A DNA stretch of 64,000 nucleotides from JAICJC01 sp963709425 (GTDB lineage Bacteria > Actinomycetota > Thermoleophilia > Gaiellales > JAICJC01), in assembly GCA_963709425.1 (NCBI GenBank), contig CAVPWG010000001.1, positions 558,001 to 622,000 of the forward strand, given 5' to 3'. Both the position numbers and the translations under genes were made by a program. Below, one piece after another: positions 50,593 to 57,959 of this stretch. The notes under the pieces were generated by a model. It did not search any database. It worked only from the letters and a program-made list of their open reading frames with translations, and was not told the origin of the DNA. Each line of letters starts with the position of its first letter. Position 1 is the stretch's first letter.

Positions 50593-52251
50593 TCAGGAGT
50601 CGTCTGGATCTTTCGCGTCGTCTGGATCTTTCGCGTCCGCATTCGCAATGCCGTCCGCCGGCGGCGGTTGCGGGATCGGCGGGTGCTGCGGCGGCGGCGC
50701 GGCGGGTGCCACGTCTGGCGCCTTGAGCTGCGGGTGTGGTTCGACGACCGGGTGCTTCACGGTGAGGCGCTCGAGTGGCGCCGGCTCGCCCTGGGTTTCG
50801 GGACCAGAGGCCGGTGTGTAGGGCGCGAACCGGTCGGCGGTGACGTCCCGGCGGCGGGCCAGGAGGCGCCATCCGCAGGCAACGGGCTTCTTCGGCCGCT
50901 TCTTCTTGCCGGCCAGCCGGATCTCGAACGAGCCGGCGTCGCGTCGGCTGACGTATGCGCGTACCGGTGCGTATGGCGAGAGGAACACCTGGTAGTCCTG
51001 GACGTCGGCGATCGCGGCGAGCCGCTCGTCGATCGTGACCTCGGCGACGCCGTCGACCAGCTCTGCCTCGCCGGCGTCCTCGATCCATGCCTCCGGCATC
51101 TCCGTGCAGTAGACGCGCCGATGCTCCCCGTCAGGCGTGACGGCTACCGCCGACTTCGTGCCGCCGACCACGATCAGGTCGCCCGAGATCGCGACATGGC
51201 CGACGAACCGCGCCGCATGCGGAAGCTGGGTGACGCCCGTGCGGGTTGCCTCGACGAGCAGCGGCAGACCGGGAGCACCTGTGGCCGGGTTGACCTCAGC
51301 CGTCGCGTACACGCCGATGCCGCCGCCGTCGGCCCGGGCGCGAAGTCCGGTGCCACCATGCCGGCTGACGGCCTCGACGCCGCTGCCGGAGTCGGACGCG
51401 CCCAGCACTCCGGGGTAGTCGTCGCTCTGCCCCATGACGCCGGCTCGGACGATGTTCAGCGGATTCGGCCCGCTGCAGCTTCCCATCACTCCGCTCGCCT
51501 GCTCTGACCAGGCAGCCAGGCCGACCCGGCGGGCGGTCACGTAGAGCGCGTCGCCCATCTCAGAGCGGGCATCGAGCGCGCGACCGGCGCTCGACCAGGC
51601 CCGGACCGCCGTCCCCTGTGCAGCCGCCGCCGAGACCGCGGTGCTCGCGGCGCCGCCCGTCGCCGTCGCCCTGACCGCCGTCCCGCTCGCCTCCGACGCG
51701 ACCCCTACCGCTCCTTGCGCGGCCACGCCCGTGCCCATCTGAGACACGCCGTGGAGGGCGGTGCCCTGTGCGGACTCGCCCTGGACGCCGACCGTGGCTC
51801 CACGGCCGACGACGCCGGTCGTTCCGCCGGTTGCGTCGACGCCGGTCAGCCCGCCGGTGCTGGCCACCCCGACGCCGCCGGTCTCGCCGTGGTCGTCCGG
51901 CCCCGGCGCGCTGGCGCGTACGCCTGCCAGGCGGCCGTTGGCGGTGACGGCTTCATCCCCGGCCACGATCGCGCCGAACTGGTTGCCCTGCGCCATGATG
52001 GCGGTGCGGCCGAAGGACAGGAGACCGTCCGACCACACCAGGTCTCCGGCCGCCTGCAGCGCCCAGCCGCCGGACGGGGAGGCCGACCAGCTGCGGCCAA
52101 TGATGCCGTTTCCAGCCCGACGGTTGGTCGGCTCGACATACAGGACGCAGTCGAGGGCCGAGCTGGGATCGGCGGACAGGATGGTCGCGTCGCCGAACCC
52201 CACGTCACCACGGTTGACGTTGCCGACGCGGATCGGATCTCCAGTGGCCAT
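50593..52251 (-). CDS. Glycine-rich repeat protein, probable beta-structured surface or fibre protein
   Basis: A 552-aa protein with no signal peptide. Residues of about 100-300 consist of imperfect repeats of the type GVVGRGATVGVQGESAQGTALHGVSQMGTGVAAQGAVGVASEASGTAV, a pattern typical of beta-helical or beta-prism fibre proteins. A compact domain follows (ARFVGHVAISGDLIVVGGTKSAVAVTPDGEHRRVYC...AEVTIDERLAAI), then a Pro-rich tail ending DAKDPDDAKDPDDS. The start is ATG 52251. It resembles phage-tail or receptor-type fibres in style, but no phage genes are near. Transcribed away from the leaderless small gene. Confidence 0.65.
   Translation of the reverse strand: MATGDPIRVGNVNRGDVGFGDATILSADPSSALDCVLYVEPTNRRAGNGIIGRSWSASPSGGWALQAAGDLVWSDGLLSFGRTAIMAQGNQFGAIVAGDEAVTANGRLAGVRASAPGPDDHGETGGVGVASTGGLTGVDATGGTTGVVGRGATVGVQGESAQGTALHGVSQMGTGVAAQGAVGVASEASGTAVRATATGGAASTAVSAAAAQGTAVRAWSSAGRALDARSEMGDALYVTARRVGLAAWSEQASGVMGSCSGPNPLNIVRAGVMGQSDDYPGVLGASDSGSGVEAVSRHGGTGLRARADGGGIGVYATAEVNPATGAPGLPLLVEATRTGVTQLPHAARFVGHVAISGDLIVVGGTKSAVAVTPDGEHRRVYCTEMPEAWIEDAGEAELVDGVAEVTIDERLAAIADVQDYQVFLSPYAPVRAYVSRRDAGSFEIRLAGKKKRPKKPVACGWRLLARRRDVTADRFAPYTPASGPETQGEPAPLERLTVKHPVVEPHPQLKAPDVAPAAPPPQHPPIPQPPPADGIANADAKDPDDAKDPDDS
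50599..50634. repeat. Two copies of an 18-bp unit at the 3' end of the repeat protein gene
   Basis: GTCGTCTGGATCTTTCGC is repeated exactly in tandem (50599-50616, 50617-50634) and encodes the duplicated KDPDDA at the C-terminus. This is a recent in-frame slippage product. Confidence 0.85.
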
Positions 52252-52302
52252 GGCGTGCCCTCCTTGATCTGGGGCGGCGATCCTAGCGTATTGCCTCGGT
52301 GC

Positions 52303-52308
52303 TATAAT
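52303..52308 (+). promoter_or_regulatory. TATAAT -10 box of a probable leaderless transcript
   Basis: A consensus TATAAT ends six bases before the ATG at 52315, so a transcript starting at the usual distance would begin at or next to that ATG. No -35 box of good match is seen. No Shine-Dalgarno precedes the ATG. Confidence 0.6.
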
Positions 52309-52314
52309 CTGGGT

Positions 52315-52590
52315 ATGAAAGGGGATCGCGTCGAGGTCGTCGTTGACACCGGCGGAGGCGGGTCTCAGACGTACGAGATCGGCGCCACGCGCGCCGGCCG
52401 CCGCGTTGAGGTGAGCACCGCCCGCGGCGTCGTCCAGGTGAGTGAGCTGACCCGGTCCGGGAACGTCATCCGGTCAGGCCGCTTCATGGCGGCGCGCGTG
52501 ATCGCGGTCGTCGAGCATCCAGCCGGAGAAGCCACCGGACGGACCGACCGCGAACATCCACGCGTCGAACTCGAGGACACCGTCCTCTGA
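52315..52590 (+). CDS. Small basic protein, unknown; apparently leaderless
   Basis: A 91-aa protein, MKGDRVEVVVDTGGGGSQTYEIGATRAGRRVEVSTARGVVQVSELTRSGNVIRSGRFMAARVIAVVEHP and a polar tail. It is beta-rich and basic and might be a small nucleic-acid- or protein-binding domain, but no family is recognised. It lies between the repeat protein (divergent) and the S8 peptidase (convergent). The TATAAT box directly before the ATG gives good support that it is expressed. Confidence 0.6.
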   Translation: MKGDRVEVVVDTGGGGSQTYEIGATRAGRRVEVSTARGVVQVSELTRSGNVIRSGRFMAARVIAVVEHPAGEATGRTDREHPRVELEDTVL

Positions 52591-52626
52591 GCCACCCAGC
52601 GCCGCCGGGAGCGTCCTCTTCAGGGT

Positions 52627-54234
52627 TCATTCGAGACCGGCCGCTGCGGCGAGTTGTGGCGAGGCAGCGCTGAGCAGGAGAAGACGAACGGCGGCGATTT
52701 CTCGGTCAGCCGGCGTTTGCATCAGCGTCGCGCGGGCCAGTGACGCGTAGAAGCCGGGATGTTCGCTGATCAGATACCCCAGTTCGTCACCGAACTGGTC
52801 GATCGCCGTGTCCGGGTCGTCGGTCTGAAGCAGACTGGCGATGGTCGGTTGGACGTCGCCCTCGGGCAGGATCGCCGCCAGGCGTTCCCGCGACGTTAGG
52901 AGCGGCTGGGAGGCGGCGGAGCCTCCGGGCGTCGCCTCTGGGACTCGGGGTAGATCGGCCACGAGCGCCGCTTCGGCGTCTACGATCCCGGCGCCGTTGC
53001 GCTCCACATCCCAGCCGGCGGGTGTACGAGCCGTCGTGCGCAGGATCGTCGCGAACGCCTCCTGCACGGTCGCCGGCCGGCACTCCCCGGCAACGCGAGC
53101 ACGCCCACCCCAATGCGACAACCAGAGCGCACCCACCCCGGCGAGGTTGGCGACGGCGTATGACGTCCCCGAAGTCTGCCCGACGGACGGCGGTTGGGTC
53201 AGCATCGGTGCCCACACGTCCTCGCCGGGAGCACAGATGAGCACCTTCTTGCCCTGGCCGGTGTACGCCCACGGCTCGTCCACGGCGTTCGAGGCACCGA
53301 CGGCGATACAGTTGCGGTACGCCGCAGGGAACACGATCGGATGCCACGGCAGCGAGATCGGCGACCAGTCCCAGTTGCCGGCAGCCGCCATCACGATCAT
53401 GCCGCCGGCGACGGCCGCGTTGATCGCCGCCTCCAGATCGCCCGTGAGCAGGTATCCGCCGAGACTCATCGACACGACGTCGCAGCCGGCGAGTCGGGCA
53501 CGATCGACGGCCTTGGCCACGCCCCCGGCGCGGACGAGCGCGACGCTGCGGGTGGCGCGGTAGGGGATCAGCGTGGCGGCAGGTGCCGCACCGGAGATCT
53601 CACCCGCCTCGCCGCCGGCGATCGTCGCCGCCGTGCGCGTGCCGTGCCCGGGCGGGAGCTCGAATCGATCGAGCGGGTCGTGGGCGTCGCTGTCGCCGTC
53701 GACGAAGTCGTAGTCGCGCGAGAGGTCAAGCGGCGGGACACCCAACTCCGGATGCTCGTGGTAGCCGGTGTCGGGATGGCCGACCACGACCCCGACACCC
53801 TTCGCTCCGCCCCCGGGCGCCGGCGGCACGGCCCATGCTTCCGGACACCGCATCGTCCGAAGCGACCAACGCTTGTCCTCGCTCTCCGGAAGTCGAGCGG
53901 CCCCGCCGGCCCCTGGTCCAGGGGTCAGCGGGCGAGCGTACATCGTCGACGCCATGTCCGGCCGCACCTTGGCGAAGGAGCGCCCGGGCTCGTTCAACCC
54001 AGCCTCCAGTCGGTAGGCGAGATCGAATGCGGCCCGCGGAAGCGCCGCCGAAGGCAGATCGACGTGGAACTCATGGAATCGCTCGAGCCCTGCGTCGCCG
54101 CCGCCATCGGCGAACACCCGCGACACCTCCGGTACCGGCCACCGCTGCAACGCGAACACGGCCGCAGCGCGCTCCACCGCGTCCTCACCATCTGGTTGTC
54201 GCACAAGCTCAATGACGAAACGGACGTCAGTCAT
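52627..54234 (-). CDS. Subtilisin-like (S8) serine peptidase, cytosolic-type
   Basis: A 535-aa S8 peptidase. The catalytic triad is visible as Asp155 (GVVVGHPDTGYHEHPEL), His197 (LPPGHGTRTAATIAGG) and Ser358 (QTSGTSYAVANLAGVGA), with oxyanion Asn287 (AAAGNWDW). An N-terminal domain of about 130 residues (RFVIELVRQPDGEDAVERAAAVFALQRW) precedes it and a helical C-terminal region of about 100 residues follows. There is no signal peptide, unlike most S8 enzymes, so it may act inside the cell or leave by a special route. ATG 54234 is chosen since upstream codons do not extend the domain. Confidence 0.88.
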   Translation of the reverse strand: MTDVRFVIELVRQPDGEDAVERAAAVFALQRWPVPEVSRVFADGGGDAGLERFHEFHVDLPSAALPRAAFDLAYRLEAGLNEPGRSFAKVRPDMASTMYARPLTPGPGAGGAARLPESEDKRWSLRTMRCPEAWAVPPAPGGGAKGVGVVVGHPDTGYHEHPELGVPPLDLSRDYDFVDGDSDAHDPLDRFELPPGHGTRTAATIAGGEAGEISGAAPAATLIPYRATRSVALVRAGGVAKAVDRARLAGCDVVSMSLGGYLLTGDLEAAINAAVAGGMIVMAAAGNWDWSPISLPWHPIVFPAAYRNCIAVGASNAVDEPWAYTGQGKKVLICAPGEDVWAPMLTQPPSVGQTSGTSYAVANLAGVGALWLSHWGGRARVAGECRPATVQEAFATILRTTARTPAGWDVERNGAGIVDAEAALVADLPRVPEATPGGSAASQPLLTSRERLAAILPEGDVQPTIASLLQTDDPDTAIDQFGDELGYLISEHPGFYASLARATLMQTPADREIAAVRLLLLSAASPQLAAAAGLE

Positions 54235-54658
54235 CTCGGCCAGCAGTATCCCGGTCGACCGGGCCAACCGTACACCGACCCCAGTTCCTTCCCCAGCCCG
54301 GACGGCACGACGAGAGCCGCGTCCCGCCTGCCAGGCGGGAAGAACTGACGGTTGCTGCGCGAGTCCAGGTGCAGTTCCGACTGTCGGCCGGCAGGCGGGA
54401 CGCGGCGCGCTCGGCCCCCTCGGCAGGGGGAACCGAACGGACTTGACATGTTACAGCATCGCCCGCGCGAGGTCATCTCGGTTGTGCCGGATGTCACGCC
54501 GCCCGGAATCGGATCCAGTTCGATACGCTCGGGCGCCCCGATCGCCGATCCGACGCCCGCGGCGGAGGGAGTGTCCGGGCAGTATTCTGACGGCTGACGA
54601 GGTGTCCCGGAATTCGCCCCACGCCTGGAGCGTCGGGCCGCGCCAACGGAGGAGAACG
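54235..54658. other. 424-bp intergenic region with a 17-bp inverted repeat and a hairpin
   Basis: No gene is supported here. Arms GCCGCGTCCCGCCTGCC (54316-54332) and its exact complement (54390-54406) are separated by 57 bp. Within the first arm region a local dyad CCCGCCTG-C-CAGGCGGG is also possible. A short hairpin CCCCCT-CGGC-AGGGGG lies at 54415-54430. A TTGACA hexamer is at 54443-54448, but no matching -10 box is seen. The ribosome site of the aldehyde dehydrogenase gene is GGAGGAGAACG. Confidence 0.6.
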
Positions 54659-56026
54659 ATGACCGACTACGCAGTGATCAATCCCGCAACGGGAGAACAG
54701 ACCAAGGCCTTCCCGACCATCACAGACGAGGAGCTCGACGCCGCCATCGCGTTGGCCGACGAGACGCATCGGACTTGGCTCCGATCGACCACGGTCGAGG
54801 AGCGCGCCAAGCTGGTGCGCCGAGTGGGTGAGCTGCACACGGAGCGTCGGGAGCAGCTGGCCGATATCACGGTCAGCGAGATGGGCAAGCCCAAGGACCA
54901 GGCGCTCGGCGAGATCGACTTCTGCACCGACATCTACGGCTACTACGCGGACAACGGGCCGGATTTGATGAAGGACGAGCCGATCAAGCTGCTCGCGGGT
55001 GAGGGCTCCGCGATCATCCGCCGCAGCTCGCTGGGCGTGATCCTCGGGATCATGCCGTGGAACTTCCCGACCTACCAGGTCGCGCGGTTCGCCGGGCCGG
55101 GCCTGATCATCGGCAACGCGGTGCTGCTGAAGCACGCGCCCCAGTGTCCCGAGACCGCCGCGGCGCTGCAGGCGATCTACCTGGACGCCGGCTTCCCCGA
55201 GGGCGCCTACGTCAACATCTACGCCACCAACGATCAGATCGCCCGGGTCATCGCCGACCCGCGCCTGCAGGGCGTGTCGGTGACCGGCTCCGAGCGCGCC
55301 GGAGCGGCCGTGGCGGAGGTCGCCGGCCGGAACCTGAAGAAGGTCGTGCTGGAGCTGGGCGGCTCCGATCCCTTCATCCTGCTCAGCACCGACGACATGG
55401 ACGCAACCGTCGAGGCGGCCGTGTCGGCCCGCCTGGACAACGCCGGCCAGTCGTGCAATGCCGCCAAGCGGTTCGTCGTCCTCGACGAGCTGTACGAGCC
55501 GTTCCTCGAGAAGTTCACCGCCGCCATGACGGCGTGGAAGCCGGGCGACCCCACCGCGGACGACACCACCCTCGGCCCCCTGTCATCGAGCACCGCGGCC
55601 GAGCGCCTGCAGGATCAGCTCGACCGCGCCATCAGGGGAGGCGCCAAGGTCGTCGCAGGCGGCGAGCGCTCCGGCAACTTCTTCGCGCCCATGGTGCTGA
55701 CCGACGTCACGCCCGCCAACGACGCCTATCGCGAGGAGCTCTTCGGGCCGGTCGCGGTGGTGTACCGCGTCGGCTCCGAGGACGAGGCGGTGAAGCTCGC
55801 GAACGATACGCCCTTCGGGCTCGGCTCCTACCTGTTCACGACCGACAGCGAGCAGGCCGAGCGCGTGGCCAACAAGATCGACGCCGGCATGGTGTACGTC
55901 AACCTCGTCGGCGCCGACGGCGCGGAGCTGCCGTTCGGCGGCGTCAAGCGGTCCGGCTCGGGGCGCGAGCTCGGCAAGTACGGCGCGGACGAGTTCGTCA
56001 ACAAGAAGCTGATCCGGGTCGGCTGA
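54659..56026 (+). CDS. gabD: Succinate-semialdehyde dehydrogenase-type aldehyde dehydrogenase
   Basis: A 455-aa NAD(P)-dependent enzyme: YAVINPATGEQTKAFPTIT at the N-terminus, GVILGIMPWNFPTYQVARF, the catalytic Glu in VVLELGGSDPFILL and Cys in DNAGQSCNAAKRFVV, and the C-terminal PFGGVKRSGSGRELGKYGADEFVN. The sequence fits the short SSADH group (Sad/GabD-like). It could oxidise the semialdehyde produced by the aminotransferases of the 22-26 kb cluster, although the genes are far apart. ATG 54659 has a good Shine-Dalgarno. Confidence 0.88.
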   Translation: MTDYAVINPATGEQTKAFPTITDEELDAAIALADETHRTWLRSTTVEERAKLVRRVGELHTERREQLADITVSEMGKPKDQALGEIDFCTDIYGYYADNGPDLMKDEPIKLLAGEGSAIIRRSSLGVILGIMPWNFPTYQVARFAGPGLIIGNAVLLKHAPQCPETAAALQAIYLDAGFPEGAYVNIYATNDQIARVIADPRLQGVSVTGSERAGAAVAEVAGRNLKKVVLELGGSDPFILLSTDDMDATVEAAVSARLDNAGQSCNAAKRFVVLDELYEPFLEKFTAAMTAWKPGDPTADDTTLGPLSSSTAAERLQDQLDRAIRGGAKVVAGGERSGNFFAPMVLTDVTPANDAYREELFGPVAVVYRVGSEDEAVKLANDTPFGLGSYLFTTDSEQAERVANKIDAGMVYVNLVGADGAELPFGGVKRSGSGRELGKYGADEFVNKKLIRVG

Positions 56027-56044
56027 ACGACCCGGCCGGCGGTA

Positions 56045-56075
56045 GGCTGGGCGGGGAGCGCCTCCCCGCCCAGCC
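56045..56075 (+). terminator. Strong hairpin after the aldehyde dehydrogenase gene
   Basis: GGCTGGGCGGGGAG (56045-56058) pairs perfectly with CTCCCCGCCCAGCC (56062-56075) across a 3-nt loop. There is no T-tract, but a 14-bp GC stem 18 bp after the stop is a probable transcription end. Confidence 0.75.
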
Positions 56076-56119
56076 CAGGTGATCTCGCTGTCGCACGCTG
56101 TGAGACACGGCTGAACTTC

Positions 56120-57103
56120 GTGGAGCATCGGGAGATCCCGCGGCTGGGCAGGACGGTTTCATGTGTCGGTTTCGGCGCCTGGCAGCTCGGCGCCGACTGG
56201 GGCGACGTCCCTGAGGGCGACGCGATCGCCGCGCTCGAGACCGCGCTGGATGCGGGCGTCACCTTCATCGACACCGCCGACGTCTACGGCGACGGTCGGA
56301 GCGAACGCCTGATCGCTCGCGTCCTCGCCAACCATGTCCACGAGCGGCCACTCGTCGCCACCAAGATGGGGCGGCGAGTGCCTCAGGAACACGCGGAGTA
56401 CACACCGGCCCGGTTCCGGGAATGGATCGCGCGATCGTGCGAGAACCTCGGACTCCCGCGCCTCGACCTCGTGCAGCTCCACTGCCCGCCGACGGCCGTG
56501 ATCGAGGACGAATCGTTGTTCGCCGAGCTCGACGCGATGGTGGCGAGCGGGCACATCGGCGCGTACGGAGTCAGCGTGGAGACATGCGACCAGGCGCTCA
56601 CGGCGATCACGCGCCGCAGCATCGCGACCGTGCAGATCATCCTGAACGCCTTGCGGTTAAAGCCGCTCGAGCGCGTGCTCCCGGCCGCCCAGGCGGCCGG
56701 TGTCGGCATCATCGCGCGGGTGCCGCTCGCGAGCGGGCTACTCGCGGGTCGCTACACCACTGAGACGACATTCACCGCCGACGACCACCGCTCCTACAAC
56801 CGGCACGGAGAAGCGTTCGACGTCGGCGAGACCTTCTCCGGCGTTGACTTCGAAGCGGGTCTCGAGGCGGTCCGGCGCCTCGAGCCACGTGTTCCCGACG
56901 GTGCGACGATGGCCCAGTGGGCGCTTCGATTCGTCCTCGACCAGCCGGGCGTCTCGGTCGTAATCCCCGGAGCTCGCAATGCGCGCCAGGCCCGCGCAAA
57001 CGCCGCCGCGGCAACACTCCCGCCGCTCTCCGCAGACGACCTCACGGCGGTGCGGCAGGTCTATGACGACCTGATCCGCCCATCGGTGCACTCGCGCTGG
57101 TGA
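56120..57103 (+). CDS. Aldo/keto reductase
   Basis: A 327-aa NADPH-dependent reductase: GRTVSCVGFGAWQLGADWGDV, then VTFIDTADVYGDGRSERLIARVL with catalytic Asp and Tyr, ATKMGRR with Lys, and LDLVQLHCPP with His. The C-terminal VSVVIPGARNARQARANAAAA is the cofactor-binding end. GTG 56120 is the start that leaves a normal N-terminus (EHREIPRLGRTV). Substrate unknown. Confidence 0.9.
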   Translation: MEHREIPRLGRTVSCVGFGAWQLGADWGDVPEGDAIAALETALDAGVTFIDTADVYGDGRSERLIARVLANHVHERPLVATKMGRRVPQEHAEYTPARFREWIARSCENLGLPRLDLVQLHCPPTAVIEDESLFAELDAMVASGHIGAYGVSVETCDQALTAITRRSIATVQIILNALRLKPLERVLPAAQAAGVGIIARVPLASGLLAGRYTTETTFTADDHRSYNRHGEAFDVGETFSGVDFEAGLEAVRRLEPRVPDGATMAQWALRFVLDQPGVSVVIPGARNARQARANAAAATLPPLSADDLTAVRQVYDDLIRPSVHSRW

Positions 57104-57193
57104 AGCCGCGCAGCAGCCGGGGCGGCCCGTGAGTCGGGGTGCATGCCAGGAACTTCGCCGACATCGTGGCGCGACGCCGTCGGCGTTCGATAG

Positions 57194-57220
57194 TGGAGGC
57201 GGCGGGAATCGAACCCGCGT
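57194..57220 (-). repeat. Exact 27-bp copy of the ssrA 3' end (probable attachment-site remnant)
   Basis: These bases match the last 27 bases of the intact tmRNA gene (61027-61053) exactly, in the same orientation, covering the T-arm and the 3' half of the acceptor stem. Flanking bases do not match. Such a duplicate is what an integrating element leaves when it inserts at a tmRNA 3' end. Confidence 0.75.
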
Positions 57221-57308
57221 TTCGATTCCTCTCGGTGAGGCAGGAGAGAGGTCGTTCGATGGCGGCGGCCGATGAACTCGGAAGCACGGGAGGGCCAACC
57301 GGCAGCGA

Positions 57309-57959
57309 CTAGGCGTGATTCCGCCCCAGACCGGCGGCATGCGCCTTGAGCATCGCCTCGGCGCGATCTGCAACCTGGAGCTTGTTGAAGATCATCGAGA
57401 CGTAGTTTCGGACTGTCTTGACGCTCAGCTCCAGCTCGTGGGCTATTGCCTGGTTGTTTCGGCCTTCGGCGATCATCTCGAGCACTGCGTGTTCCCGCTC
57501 GGTCAAGACCGGGAACGGCCTGGCGGTACGCCGAGCGAACAGCGCCATCATGCGCCCGGCGATGGCGGGGCCGAAGATTGCGTCGCCCTCGGCCACTGAG
57601 CGGACGGCGCGGGCGATGTCGGCTGGTTCTGAGCCTTTCAACAGGTAGCCACGGGCGCCGGCCCTCATCGCTTCAAACACCGATTCGTCGTCGTCGAACA
57701 TCGTCAGCATCAGTATGCGCGTGTCCGGCGCAGCGCTGATGATGCGACGGGTGGCTTCGATGCCGTTCATCTCCGGCATACGGATGTCCATCAGGACAAC
57801 GTCTGGGCGCGCCGTGGTGGCATTCGCGACGACGGTCGGCCCATCGCCGCACTCCTCGACCACCTCGATGTCGTTCTCGGCGGATAGGGACGCGCGCAAG
57901 CCCTGGCGGAAGACGGGATGGTCGTCTGCCACGATCACACGCAAGACGCGATCGTTCAT
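57309..57959 (-). CDS. NarL/LuxR-family response regulator
   Basis: A 216-aa regulator. The receiver domain has VIVADDHPVFRQGL (acidic pocket), the phosphoacceptor Asp58 in DVVLMDIRMPEMNG, LMLTMFDDDESVF and the Lys of GYLLKGSEP. The C-terminal HTH reads FPVLTEREHAVLEMIAEGRNNQAIAHELELSVKTVRNYVSMIFNKL. Its start overlaps the sensor kinase stop (ATGA). It belongs to the ssrA-bracketed segment. Confidence 0.92.
   Translation of the reverse strand: MNDRVLRVIVADDHPVFRQGLRASLSAENDIEVVEECGDGPTVVANATTARPDVVLMDIRMPEMNGIEATRRIISAAPDTRILMLTMFDDDESVFEAMRAGARGYLLKGSEPADIARAVRSVAEGDAIFGPAIAGRMMALFARRTARPFPVLTEREHAVLEMIAEGRNNQAIAHELELSVKTVRNYVSMIFNKLQVADRAEAMLKAHAAGLGRNHA

Noticed and set aside
54443..54475. 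Sigma-70 promoter with TTGACA upstream of the aldehyde dehydrogenase
   Set aside because: The hexamer is perfect but no -10 match exists at 15-19 bp; too weak to list as a promoter.
57194..57270. A tRNA gene beside the ssrA-like 3' end
   Set aside because: Only the T-arm and the 3' acceptor strand are present; no anticodon arm or 5' acceptor strand can be paired.
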